From the NCBI RefSeq assembly GCF_047324175.1, contig NZ_CP178732.1, forward strand, positions 2,480,001 through 2,544,000: 64,000 nt of DNA, read 5' to 3'. The DNA comes from Acerihabitans sp015654925. Its GTDB lineage: Bacteria > Pseudomonadota > Gammaproteobacteria > Enterobacterales > Enterobacteriaceae. The notes under the pieces were generated by a model, which did not search any database, was not told where the DNA came from, and saw only the letters and a program-made list of their open reading frames with translations. Positions 1 through 8,388 of the stretch are shown piece after piece (positions within the stretch are counted from its first letter, which is position 1; every line of letters begins with the position of its first letter). The position numbers and the translations under genes were made by a program.

Positions 1-151
1 GTAGCCCCGGGGCCGGCGTAGCCCATCGGTGATGCGACTAATGATGGGCTGTCAGCGGCGGGCAGGCGTGGGATGGCGCGACGGGGACGTTTTTACGTAT
101 CTTGGCTAATGACGCGGATAAGTTCCGCAGCCGTGAGGCGGTGTTTAAAGG
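1..151. other. Window edge, no supported gene
   Basis: No complete gene is visible. One plus-strand frame is open from about position 42 to a stop near 149 and another from position 2 to a stop near 108. Neither has a recognisable product, and a feature cut by the window edge cannot be judged. It may be the tail or a decayed fragment of a plus-strand gene. Confidence 0.3.
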
Positions 152-463
152 TTAATTCATTAAACATAAATATCCCGGTCCGGTAAAATAGGTGTCATCG
201 TACTTTTTAGGATGCGGATGATAACCGATGGCTTTGCCATTGCCATCGCGGGAACAGCTTTGATCTCCTTCAGCCTGCATGTTTTTTGGTATGGAACCAA
301 ATAAACTCGAATCATTCCAAAACTGATGCTTTTGAGCGGAAGACGTGACAATTTTCGGCGACGTGCTCGAAGGTTTATCCCCTGGGGTTCCGCTTAAAAA
401 AGCGCAGCCCGAAGTCAAAATAATACATAAAGCCAGTGGTGCTATAAAAAAAGATCGATTCAT
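152..463 (-). CDS. Small putative lipoprotein, function unknown
   Basis: A 103-residue protein with a short positive N-terminus, a hydrophobic core and a lipobox-like TSGC ending at Cys20, which predicts export and lipid attachment. The -3 residue is Thr rather than the usual Leu, so the lipobox is imperfect. The mature part is polar, with Gly, Asp and Lys and two further Cys residues near the C-terminus. An AGGA sequence 11 bases upstream supports this ATG. I do not recognise the family. It sits alone, transcribed away from an AT-rich gap. Confidence 0.6.
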   Translation of the reverse strand: MNRSFFIAPLALCIILTSGCAFLSGTPGDKPSSTSPKIVTSSAQKHQFWNDSSLFGSIPKNMQAEGDQSCSRDGNGKAIGYHPHPKKYDDTYFTGPGYLCLMN

Positions 464-1257
464 TTTTATTATTCCTGAGAATGAATGTGTTGATTGAAAT
501 TTAAATACGGGTTTTTGCCGTAAAAAAGTTTTTATCTGTTAGCCGTGGCATTTTTGTCAAGCATTATAGCGGCGTAAGTTTGCCCGTTAGTTTTTAAATA
601 TTCAATCCTGGTCATATAAAAGATGCGTGAAATTTAAATTTTAATAATAGATTTATATATAAAATGAGGATGTGAAATTTATTAGTAGGTGATTGTGATA
701 AGTGAAATTATTCATTAAATAAAATAGTTCGATAATTATCTATTGCGATAAATTTTTTGTAATCATCTGAATTTAATGATTTTTTATAATGAAATTTACG
801 GATTTGAGATGATTTTAGTCAAGATATAACTGCGGATATCCGGCGTCCCATGTCTTGGCGTCTGTGATGGTTCTCCTCCTTACTCCCTCTGTTTTCTTGC
901 CGGCTAGGTACACGGAGGGTGCAACTGAAGGCGCTTTTATATTAATTTCCATCCGGTTTCATCATCTAACACTGCCTGTTTCATTGGCGCGCGGGTCCTG
1001 GTTTACAATATATATTTCCCACTGAGCGCCATGGCCTGATGACGATGGTTTGCGGAGGTTTTCTGCTGAAAATCGGTTAAATCGGCCAGATAGGGTCGAG
1101 TAATGCCGGTCGCATTCTCTATTCCTTGATTATGGGCAAATGGTGCTACTTGAAAATTTCTCGGGTCATATCATGCCCCTATGGTATAAGGCCTCACAAA
1201 CGGCAGAGGCGGGTTTGTGGTACAATGCCTCCTCCTTTTCGAGTGGGAAAAGATAGC
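464..1257. other. Long AT-rich intergenic region
   Basis: About 800 bases lie between the lipoprotein gene and the IraP-like gene. Positions 480-820 are strongly AT-rich, with many short A/T runs typical of H-NS-bound or promoter DNA. A 45-codon minus-strand ORF (815-952) lacks a good ribosome-binding site and is not called. No RNA gene or insertion sequence is evident. Divergent promoters for the two flanking genes presumably lie here. Confidence 0.4.
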
Positions 1258-1680
1258 ATGAATGATTTAATCATCCAGATTCTAAATAAATTGGCCCGCA
1301 CCGACGCTAAAATGAAAGATTTGACCGCCCTGGTGGAGGCGCAGTCGCTGCTGCTGGCGGCGCTGGTCTTAACGGTGGGCAAGGGCAGTTCTTCGGTAAT
1401 GTCGGTTAATATCCAAAAGGCCATTTCTTCGGCCAAAGAGGCTTCCGAAGAGATAATGCAATCGGACGCCGATCTGCTGTTAGCGCATTTTGTCAGGTTG
1501 ATTTCGGTGACGCAGTTTATCGAGGCGAATGCCGAGGTTGACGTTGAGGCCGGCGACGAGACCAGCGCCAGAGCCGCTATCGATATCATTGCCGAGGCTG
1601 GTATTGAGACAAATGCGGTGACAGGTGGCGAGACAAATACCGCTCCGGCGGCCCTGAGCCCGCAGCCGGCAGAAGAGTAG
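1258..1680 (+). CDS. IraP-like anti-adaptor with C-terminal extension
   Basis: Residues 1 to about 85 resemble IraP, the small protein that binds the response regulator RssB and so blocks delivery of RpoS to ClpXP. The visible pattern is an opening MNDLIIQILNKLA, then a helical stretch with LTALVEAQSLLL, then SDADLLLAHFVRLI, in the same order as in IraP. IraP of E. coli is 86 residues; this protein is 140, and the extra part is an acidic Ala/Glu/Thr-rich tail. The start at 1258 matches the family start; an in-frame upstream ATG at 1126 adds unrelated sequence. The family call rests on pattern memory, so it is moderate. Confidence 0.55.
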   Translation: MNDLIIQILNKLARTDAKMKDLTALVEAQSLLLAALVLTVGKGSSSVMSVNIQKAISSAKEASEEIMQSDADLLLAHFVRLISVTQFIEANAEVDVEAGDETSARAAIDIIAEAGIETNAVTGGETNTAPAALSPQPAEE

Positions 1681-1865
1681 TGCATCCGGCCCGCCTTTTA
1701 CCCGGGCCTGGACAGTGCGTGGCGCCTTTGCGGTGCAACCATTTCATTGTGGGTTTTCTGCATTCCCGCCTGTCCTGGTTCCTCCTCCCTTCATCTTTCT
1801 GACATAAAACGACCGCATAATATGGTTTTTTAACCTGCGGCAAGATGAAGAGTATCGGGACGGCC

Positions 1866-2069
1866 ATGGCTTTAACGCAAACAGAGTTACCAGCGGCGCA
1901 TGAGATTATCAGTCAACTGATTGGGCAAGCCATCCTCGATCTGCATAGGCATGGCAAAAATATCCACCAATTGCAGATAGTCAATTATCTGATGGCGCAG
2001 CAGGAAAAAGAGGCGGACGAGACCCGGCGATTCTTTTTGGGCGTGGCGGCGGGGTTGCTGGCGTTATAA
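1866..2069 (+). CDS. YmgB/AriR-like small protein
   Basis: A 67-residue mostly helical protein. The spacing of hydrophobic residues around AAHEIISQLIGQAILDL, then HGKNIHQLQIVNYL and a final helix recalls the YmgB/AriR family, small dimeric proteins tied to acid resistance and biofilm control. The start at 1866 has a weak GGGA at suitable spacing; an in-frame ATG at 1845 would add seven residues. It follows the IraP-like gene in the same direction after about 185 bases, so both may be stress-response genes. The homology is weak and not certain. Confidence 0.45.
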   Translation: MALTQTELPAAHEIISQLIGQAILDLHRHGKNIHQLQIVNYLMAQQEKEADETRRFFLGVAAGLLAL

Positions 2070-2171
2070 TAACGCTTATATTTGATTAGCCAACATCATT
2101 ACCCTATGCCGATTAATTACGCCCCTTAACTTGCATAACTACGAAATATTTAATAATTTACGAAATAAGAG

Positions 2172-2333
2172 TTATTTGTCTTTCGGCAAAAAATAGTGGC
2201 CGCATTTTGGGCAAACGAGGGTGACATTTTTACGCATTTTGTCTGCGGGTTGCATGGCGACATGTTTGCATTCCGGACAAATTACTTTGACAGTGGTACT
2301 GCCTAATTTTTTTAGCGCATCAAAGATAGACAT
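2172..2333 (-). CDS. YnfU-like zinc-ribbon small protein
   Basis: A 53-residue protein with two CxxC knuckles, CPEC near residue 20 and CPKC near residue 42, which should bind one zinc ion. The arrangement, a short N-terminal helix, STTVKV, CPEC, a basic linker, LVCPKCG and a short tail, resembles YnfU-family small zinc-binding proteins. The start was set at 2333 because the family-like sequence begins there; an in-frame ATG at 2411 gives an unrelated basic leader. No strong ribosome-binding site is visible. The function is unknown. Confidence 0.6.
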   Translation of the reverse strand: MSIFDALKKLGSTTVKVICPECKHVAMQPADKMRKNVTLVCPKCGHYFLPKDK

Positions 2334-2488
2334 AATATTCGCCGCAGTTGTACTTGATTTTTCATAATACCACTTCGCGCGGCGGATAGCTCGCTGTGCT
2401 TGGCCCGGCACAAAAAACGGCAGCCTCCCATGGGATTAGCTGCCGTTGATTGCCGGTCAGTGCACGGCTGGCTGGCGCCTATTTGGCC

Positions 2489-2743
2489 TTAATGACGGCG
2501 ATGCCCCAAAATCTTCGCCAACAGAAAACCTATGCCGCTGGCGATTAACAACGCGGGAATAGGATCGTTGGTGGTTTTTTCTTTGATGGTATCGATGCAG
2601 TCGTTAACGCTATACGACGCCTGCGCGGCATACTTGCGGGCTTTCCCTTCAAGGTGCAGTGCGCGATCGCCGGTTGCCTTGCCGAACTCTTCCTGGCCTT
2701 TACCCGCGGCTTCTTCCGCTTTATCTTTGGCTTTATCAAACAT
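2489..2743 (-). CDS. CsbD-like protein with ElaB/YqjD-type membrane anchor
   Basis: An 84-residue protein. The N-terminal half is charged, with Lys/Glu/Ala repeats (DKAKDKAEEAAGKGQEEFGKATGD) like CsbD/YjbJ stress proteins. The C-terminal half has a helix and then a hydrophobic stretch (PALLIASGIGFLLAKILG) ending in basic residues, like the membrane anchor of the ribosome-associated ElaB/YqjD/YgaM family. The start at 2743 is preferred because AGGA lies at proper spacing before it; the upstream ATG at 2752 abuts the same site. This could be a stationary-phase or osmotic-stress membrane protein. The dual resemblance is unusual. Confidence 0.6.
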   Translation of the reverse strand: MFDKAKDKAEEAAGKGQEEFGKATGDRALHLEGKARKYAAQASYSVNDCIDTIKEKTTNDPIPALLIASGIGFLLAKILGHRRH

Positions 2744-2963
2744 CGTTATCATCCTTTTTTAGTGGGAACCCTTTAAATATAGGCGGGTTTGGCAAGTTTT
2801 CCTGCTTTTTGGACCATTTAACGACGTTTTTGGGAATTATCTTTATTTTTTGCGCAATGCCGCCTGTCGGCGCCCTAAGGGGGCCAGAGCAAAACGAGGC
2901 CTGTAGGTTAAACAGGTCCCGTTTTCGATATGTTCGTCATGCCAGCCCGGCGCCGGGGTAAAA

Positions 2964-3347
2964 TTAGCCGGTGGTTTTTATTTCGCCAGGCAAGATGGAC
3001 GCCAGGTCGGAAAATTTATGGTAGGCTGAATTAAGGGTTTGCTGACGCGCCGATTGGCTAATTAATTCTTTTAACTGGCGCATGCGGGCCTGAAGTAATT
3101 GATTGACTTCATTTTCATTATCTAACAGCTGGCGTAATAATGTGGTGATATTATCTTGTATCAACGCGGGCAGGGTTTGCTCTATGCCGGCGTTGAGTTC
3201 AGAAATGTTTGATACAGCCTGCACGTATTTTTCTTCAATGTAGACCAACGCATCCCATTCTGACTGACGAGCCATCGACAGCATATTTTCGCTTAACACA
3301 AGAATGTGCTGATAATGGGCTAAGAGGGCGGGGCAAGCATCCATCAT
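2964..3347 (-). CDS. fliT: Flagellar export chaperone FliT
   Basis: A 127-residue all-helical protein, the size of FliT. FliT binds the filament cap FliD before export and, when free, binds FlhD4C2 and lowers flagellar class 2 expression. It is the last gene of fliD-fliS-fliT on the minus strand, about 140 bases after fliS, which is longer than usual for this operon. An AGGATAGCC sequence precedes the ATG. The sequence is weakly conserved, as is normal for FliT, so the call leans on position, size and helical pattern. Confidence 0.85.
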   Translation of the reverse strand: MMDACPALLAHYQHILVLSENMLSMARQSEWDALVYIEEKYVQAVSNISELNAGIEQTLPALIQDNITTLLRQLLDNENEVNQLLQARMRQLKELISQSARQQTLNSAYHKFSDLASILPGEIKTTG

Positions 3348-3487
3348 GGCTATCCTAAAAATTATTGTACATATATATTGGGTTAATTATGCTCATTTTC
3401 TAGCTATTTTTATCTCACACCCTGACGTGCCGGGATAACCATGATTAGAAACGAAACATGAATAAAATCGTTAAATGGGCAGTTTTA

Positions 3488-3877
3488 TTATGATTGGGCC
3501 ATATCCGGCGAAATCTGTTTCCAGGCATCGGCAATGTCGGTGAGCAGCACGCGAATTTGTGTTAATAGTCCGCGATCGTTATGCAGGTTAACCTGGATCA
3601 ATTGCCGGCAACAGTAATCATACAAATCGGCCAAATTACGGCTCAATTCACCGCCTTTTTCCATATCCAGACCCAGCTTCAGGCCGCTGCTGATAATATC
3701 GATAGCTTTGGACAGGGCGTTGCCTTTAGCGGCGATATTGCCCTGTGCCATATAAATATCCGCTTTCACCAGGGCGCTGAGCGCCCCGTCAAATAAGAGA
3801 GTGATTAGTTTGTGCGGGCTGGCGCTCATCACGCTGCTTTGCAAGCCCACTATCGCATAAGCTTGTGAACCATACAT
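3488..3877 (-). CDS. fliS: Flagellin-specific export chaperone FliS
   Basis: A 129-residue helical protein beginning MYGSQAYA and containing the family features SPHKLITLLFDGAL and a conserved Leu/Tyr-rich C-terminal helix region. FliS binds the C-terminal D0 helix of flagellin and stops premature polymerisation in the cytoplasm. The start at 3877 was chosen over an ATG at 3913 because AAAGGAT lies just upstream and the family begins MY. It lies 42 bases after fliD and is read with it from the sigma-28 promoter at 5409-5383. Confidence 0.93.
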   Translation of the reverse strand: MYGSQAYAIVGLQSSVMSASPHKLITLLFDGALSALVKADIYMAQGNIAAKGNALSKAIDIISSGLKLGLDMEKGGELSRNLADLYDYCCRQLIQVNLHNDRGLLTQIRVLLTDIADAWKQISPDMAQS

Positions 3878-3919
3878 GGTTGTTATCCTTTTTTCGACAT
3901 TACGCACATGCATCAGCCG

Positions 3920-5347
3920 CTATTTACTGCTGGACATGTTGGATATGGCATCAAATTGCTGGGTTAAATAGTTGGCGGTGCTGTTTAACGAGTTAACCAA
4001 TACATCCAGCTGGGTAAACTGCTTTTTATAGCGGGCGATATTCGCATCGATACTGGACTGCACCTGGGTGTATTGCTTATCCAGGCCAGTAAGCACATCG
4101 CTCAGGCTGTCTTGCGCATCGGCGATGGTGCCATGGTCTGCGGTAAACGACGTCAGGATGGTGGACATTTGCGTCGCCAGCCCGGTGGTCTTGCCGTCGC
4201 CGATAAAAAAGTCCGCCACTTTGGCCGGATTATTCGCCAGGTTTTTCACCAGCGCCGTTTCGTCGGTGGTCAGGGTGCCGTCTTTATTAAGCGTTACGCC
4301 CAGTTGGTTCAGCACCTTAAACGTATCGTTACTTTGCGCCGAGCTGATCGCGGTTTTTAACTGGGTTTTAACCGAACGCAGTACGCTGTCGCCGAGCAGG
4401 GCGCCATTGCTGGCATCCTGGGCGGAGCCCGACGTCACCGCCGTATATTTGGTCAGGGTATTAAAGGTGGTTTGCAGCGTATTGTACGCCGTTACCCAAT
4501 CTTCCACCGCCTTGGCCGAATCGGTGGCGCTTTGGCGGATAATCAGGTTTTGCGCGGTATCGTTGGTGGCGGCCAGGGTCAGGGTGACGCCCTGGGGCAC
4601 ATCGGTAATGGTATTGCTGCTGCGCACCACCGTAATGCCGTTCATGGTCAGTTCGGCATCCTGGGAGGCGGTGGCCGCCATGCCCGAGGCCGCTCTGTCG
4701 GCGTCGCTGTCGGTGGCGGCGCTGCTGTAGTTCAGAATGCCTTTCAGCGTGTCATCGCCGGTCACGCTCAGGGTCATGTTGGACGCGGTGCCGGTGGTAT
4801 TGGACGCCACTACCAGTTGATAGCCATTATCCTTGGACTGCACGATACTGGCGGTCACGCCGGCGCCGGACGCGTTGATGGCGTCACGTACGCCGGCCAG
4901 GGTGGTCTGCGCATCGGTCAAGGAGATGCTCACTTCCTTGCCGCTGCCGACCTGGATACTGAGTTTGCGATCGGTACTGCTGGCGCCGATCTGTGATGTG
5001 GTATCGGAGAAAACCTGTTTGGTGGCCAGTGATTGGGCCGTTGCCAGCTGCGTAACTTTGATATTGTAACTGCCGCTTACCGCGCTATCGCCCACCGTGG
5101 TGGTAAATCCGGTGGTGGCGCTGGCGACTTTTTTGGTATAGAGCGTTTTATCGGTCAGCGCCTTGGTGGCGGTATTAAAGGTGTCCAGCGCGGTTTTCAG
5201 CGTGCCGTAGGCGGCAGTCGTGGCGTTGATGCTGGTTTTTTTGCTGGTGATTGGATCTAAGCGCTTATTTTCGTTGGTGGTTAACGTATCAAGCAGCGTG
5301 CTTAAATCCAAATTCGATCCTACGCCCAATGAACTGATGCTGGCCAT
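3920..5347 (-). CDS. fliD: Flagellar hook-associated protein 2 (filament cap) FliD
   Basis: A 475-residue protein. It starts MASISSLGVGSNLDL, the usual FliD N-terminus. The central part is Thr/Ser/Ala-rich beta structure (D2/D3 leg domains), and the last 80 residues form the long amphipathic helix with Gln and Leu repeats typical of the cap. FliD makes a pentameric cap that folds flagellin monomers at the filament tip. AGGAGATAGC precedes the ATG. A consensus sigma-28 promoter lies 36-62 bases upstream. It is first in fliD-fliS-fliT and divergent from fliC. Confidence 0.95.
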   Translation of the reverse strand: MASISSLGVGSNLDLSTLLDTLTTNENKRLDPITSKKTSINATTAAYGTLKTALDTFNTATKALTDKTLYTKKVASATTGFTTTVGDSAVSGSYNIKVTQLATAQSLATKQVFSDTTSQIGASSTDRKLSIQVGSGKEVSISLTDAQTTLAGVRDAINASGAGVTASIVQSKDNGYQLVVASNTTGTASNMTLSVTGDDTLKGILNYSSAATDSDADRAASGMAATASQDAELTMNGITVVRSSNTITDVPQGVTLTLAATNDTAQNLIIRQSATDSAKAVEDWVTAYNTLQTTFNTLTKYTAVTSGSAQDASNGALLGDSVLRSVKTQLKTAISSAQSNDTFKVLNQLGVTLNKDGTLTTDETALVKNLANNPAKVADFFIGDGKTTGLATQMSTILTSFTADHGTIADAQDSLSDVLTGLDKQYTQVQSSIDANIARYKKQFTQLDVLVNSLNSTANYLTQQFDAISNMSSSK

Positions 5348-5382
5348 GCTATCTCCTGAGGGTTACGTGTTAGGCGTAGCGG

Positions 5383-5409
5383 TTATCGGCATATAAGGCC
5401 AGAAGTTTA
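5383..5409 (-). promoter_or_regulatory. Sigma-28 (FliA) promoter of fliDST
   Basis: On the minus strand TAAA (5409-5406), 15 bases, then GCCGATAA (5390-5383). This is an exact match to the flagellar class 3 consensus TAAA-N15-GCCGATAA. It faces fliD and sits 36 bases before its ATG. Confidence 0.92.
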
Positions 5410-5597
5410 CCCCGATTTTATAATTCCCATGGCGGGGAAAGAGGGCGCGTTCGGGGCTAATTCCGGCTATTGAGGGATGGCGGCTAACTTGATGCGCAAG
5501 GGCGACGATCGTGTTGACCGGCCTTTATAAAGGGCAGCGGGGGCGCTGGCGTCAAGGCCGTGGCGGGCAGGGCGGCAAGTAAATTTACAGTTTTAGC

Positions 5598-5624
5598 TAA
5601 AGGTTGTCCGGCCCTCGCCGATAC
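5598..5624 (+). promoter_or_regulatory. Sigma-28 (FliA) promoter of fliC
   Basis: TAAA (5598-5601), 15 bases, then GCCGATAC (5617-5624). This is one base from the class 3 consensus and points to fliC, whose ATG lies 87 bases downstream. Together with the fliD promoter it makes a divergent sigma-28 pair. Confidence 0.92.
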
Positions 5625-5711
5625 ATGTTGGGACGGTCATTAACGGTAATCTGTTTTGATGCCCGAATTATTTTACCCAGTCCTGATGCATGTTTTATAA
5701 GGAACATTACC

Positions 5712-7373
5712 ATGGCACAAGTTATCAATACGAACAGCATTTCCCTGCTGGCTCAGAACAACCTGAACAAATCTCAGTCTTCGCTGAGCACCGCTATCGA
5801 ACGCCTGTCATCAGGCCTGCGCATCAACAGCGCCAAGGACGATGCCGCCGGCCAGGCGATCTCCAACCGCTTTACCTCCAACATCAATGGCTTGAACCAG
5901 GCGTCGCGTAATGCCAACGACGGCATCTCCCTGGCGCAGACCACCGAAGGCGCGCTGGACGAAATCAATAGCAACCTGCAGGCCATCCGTACCCTGACCG
6001 TGCAGGCGCAGACCGGCACCAACTCTTCCAGCGATTTGCAGTCCATCCAGGACGAAGTCACCCAGCGTCTGGACGAAGTTGATCGTATCTCCAAACAAAC
6101 CGACTTCAACGGCGTAAAAGTACTGAGCTCTGACAAAAATTTGTCAATTCAGGTAGGTTCCAACGATGGTGAAACCATCGATATCGCATTGAAAAAAATT
6201 GATGCCAAAAGCCTGGGTTTAGGTACGTTTAACGTTAACGGCACGCAGGGTCAAACCACCGCAGTGACCAAAGCCGGCACTTCCATGACGCCAACCGCCG
6301 TCGTTCTTAACACCGACAAGTTCGGTGCTGATACGATCAAATCGGTCGCGTTAAAAGATAGCGATGGCAATGATGTTACCGCCGCATTGAGCAAGGACAG
6401 CAGCGGAAAATATGTCGCCACCACGGATAAAGGTTACTATGCCGTAGATGAAGCCAGTCTTTCCATTGATGCTTCCGGTAAATTAAGCGGCACCGTGGGT
6501 AGCTTCACTACTGCCGAAAAAACTACGACGACCGGCACTACAACTACGCCGAAAGTATTAACTACCAAGACATCTGCTGATTTACACTCGGGTGCTGCTG
6601 GTACTACCACCACCAAATTCACCGATAGTGCCGGAGTGGCTTTGACCAACTCGGATAATATCACTGTTCAACAAGATGCCGATGGCAATTACTATGCCAT
6701 TGATACGACCAACGGCACATACGCGACAATGGCTACTGCTGACGCCACAAGTGGCGACTATGACGACACCAACACAGGCGATGAGACGTTAACTCTTAAA
6801 GTTTCAGGTACATTTACTGCTGGGGTGCCTAGCGATACGACAACTGGTGTGCCGACTACTTCTTATGTTACTACTGCTAGCGCATTTGAAGGCACGGACG
6901 TCACTAAGGTTAATCTTGCCGATAGTAACAGCATCAGCAGTACCAAATTTGCAACCAGTAACCTGGTTTCAGATGAAAAAGGTAATTACTATGTTCAGGA
7001 TGCTGATGGTACTTCTTATGCTGCAAAAGTGTCCATTGACACTAACGGCGTCCTGACCGCTACCGCTGATTCGACCAAAGCGATTAAAAACACCGGCACC
7101 GATAACGCGCTAGCTACTCTTGATTCGGCACTGTCAACCGTTGATACCATGCGTTCCAACCTGGGTGCGGTGCAAAACCGGTTTGATTCCACCATCAATA
7201 ACTTGGCTAGCACCACCAGCAACCTGAGCGAAGCGCAATCCCGTATCCAGGATGCCGACTACGCCACCGAAGTTTCCAATATGAGCAAGGCGCAGATCCT
7301 GCAGCAGGCGGGTACGTCCGTACTGTCCCAGGCCAACCAGGTTCCGCAGACCGTTCTGAAATTGCTGCAATAA
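5712..7373 (+). CDS. fliC: Flagellin FliC
   Basis: A 553-residue flagellin. The first 170 residues (MAQVINTNSISLLAQNNL onward, including SSGLRINSAKDDAAGQAI) and the last 90 (ending in NQVPQTVLKLLQ) are the conserved D0/D1 helices that polymerise and bind FliS. The middle, roughly residues 180-455, is a Thr/Asp/Gly-rich surface region with three similar blocks around GKYVATTDKGYYAVD, GNYYAIDTTNG and GNYYVQDADG. Its codon use is more AT-rich than the ends, as expected for variable, exchanged antigen DNA. The start at 5712 follows AAGGAACATTACC; an in-frame upstream extension is not flagellin-like. A Rho-independent terminator follows. Confidence 0.97.
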   Translation: MAQVINTNSISLLAQNNLNKSQSSLSTAIERLSSGLRINSAKDDAAGQAISNRFTSNINGLNQASRNANDGISLAQTTEGALDEINSNLQAIRTLTVQAQTGTNSSSDLQSIQDEVTQRLDEVDRISKQTDFNGVKVLSSDKNLSIQVGSNDGETIDIALKKIDAKSLGLGTFNVNGTQGQTTAVTKAGTSMTPTAVVLNTDKFGADTIKSVALKDSDGNDVTAALSKDSSGKYVATTDKGYYAVDEASLSIDASGKLSGTVGSFTTAEKTTTTGTTTTPKVLTTKTSADLHSGAAGTTTTKFTDSAGVALTNSDNITVQQDADGNYYAIDTTNGTYATMATADATSGDYDDTNTGDETLTLKVSGTFTAGVPSDTTTGVPTTSYVTTASAFEGTDVTKVNLADSNSISSTKFATSNLVSDEKGNYYVQDADGTSYAAKVSIDTNGVLTATADSTKAIKNTGTDNALATLDSALSTVDTMRSNLGAVQNRFDSTINNLASTTSNLSEAQSRIQDADYATEVSNMSKAQILQQAGTSVLSQANQVPQTVLKLLQ

Positions 7374-7395
7374 TTTCAGCCGGCTATCAAATAAA

Positions 7396-7419
7396 CCTCG
7401 CTTCGGCGGGGTTTTTTTT
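7396..7419 (+). terminator. Intrinsic terminator of fliC
   Basis: A six-pair GC stem closed by a stable C(TTCG)G tetraloop is followed by eight T residues. It lies 23 bases after the fliC stop and separates fliC from fliA. Confidence 0.92.
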
Positions 7420-7583
7420 GGCTATTGCATTTTGAACTGCTCTTTACTATTTGCCGGTAACAATAATTCCGTTCAATGTGCGCAAGATCTAAATAGAGGG
7501 GTAATAACGCGACTATTCCGGCGATTGATCGCCGCCGCTAACCGGATAATAACGGCGATAACAGGATCAATGTAGGGTTAGTC

Positions 7584-8309
7584 ATGGTGAGCGATCTGTA
7601 TACTGCCACGGGCGTAATAGATAAACAGTCCCTATGGCAGCGCTATATTCCTTTGGTTCGTCACGAGGCCCTGCGATTACAGGTTCGGCTGCCTGCAAGC
7701 GTGGAACTGGATGATTTGCTACAGGCGGGAGGCATCGGCCTGCTCAGCGCGGTGGAGCGCTATGACTCCCTGCAGGGAACGGCGTTTACCACCTATGCGG
7801 TACAACGCATTCGCGGGGCGATGCTCGATGAACTGCGTAGCCGCGACTGGGTGCCCAGGAGCGTGCGGCGCCATGCGCGGGAAGTGGCGCAGGCCATTCA
7901 CCAGACCGAGCAGCAGCTCGGGCGGGTGGCCTCCGAACAGGAAGTGGCCCAGACGCTGAATATCAGTTTGGCGGAGTATCGGCAAATATTGCTCGATACC
8001 AATAACAGCCAATTATTTTCTTATGACGAATGGTGTGAAGATCACGGCGATAGTGCCGATAACCTTATGCCGGGTCACGAAGATGCTAATCCGCTCCATG
8101 TATTAATGGAAGGGAAATTACGTGAACGGGTTATCGAGGCCATTGACGCGCTGCCGGAAAGAGAAAAAATGGTTCTGGTCTTGTATTACCAGGAAGAGTT
8201 GAACCTAAAGGAAATAGGGGCCGTTCTCGACGTCGGCGAATCGCGGGTCAGCCAGTTGCATAGTCAGGCCATTAAGCGCTTGCGTGCGCGATTAAATAAC
8301 GATCTTTGA
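7584..8309 (+). CDS. fliA: RNA polymerase sigma-28 factor FliA
   Basis: A 241-residue sigma-70-family protein lacking region 1. Region 2 is visible around SVELDDLLQAGGIGLLSAVERYD and FTTYAVQRIRGAMLDELR (residues 40-90). Region 4 contains the helix-turn-helix LNLKEIGAVLDVGESRVSQLHSQAI near residues 205-230. FliA directs RNA polymerase to class 3 flagellar promoters, two of which lie just upstream in this window, and is held by anti-sigma FlgM until the hook is complete. It is followed by fliZ, as in the E. coli fliAZ operon. Confidence 0.97.
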   Translation: MVSDLYTATGVIDKQSLWQRYIPLVRHEALRLQVRLPASVELDDLLQAGGIGLLSAVERYDSLQGTAFTTYAVQRIRGAMLDELRSRDWVPRSVRRHAREVAQAIHQTEQQLGRVASEQEVAQTLNISLAEYRQILLDTNNSQLFSYDEWCEDHGDSADNLMPGHEDANPLHVLMEGKLRERVIEAIDALPEREKMVLVLYYQEELNLKEIGAVLDVGESRVSQLHSQAIKRLRARLNNDL

Positions 8310-8388
8310 CGCTGGATAATAAGCGCGGGCGTATTTTTTCAAACACGAATTTACCGCACTCCTGTTTCCAGGCAGTAGGGAAAACGAC

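Noticed and set aside
815..952. Minus-strand 45-codon ORF (starts MEINIKAPSVAPSVYLAG)
   Set aside because: No good ribosome-binding site, no recognisable family, and this length is common by chance.
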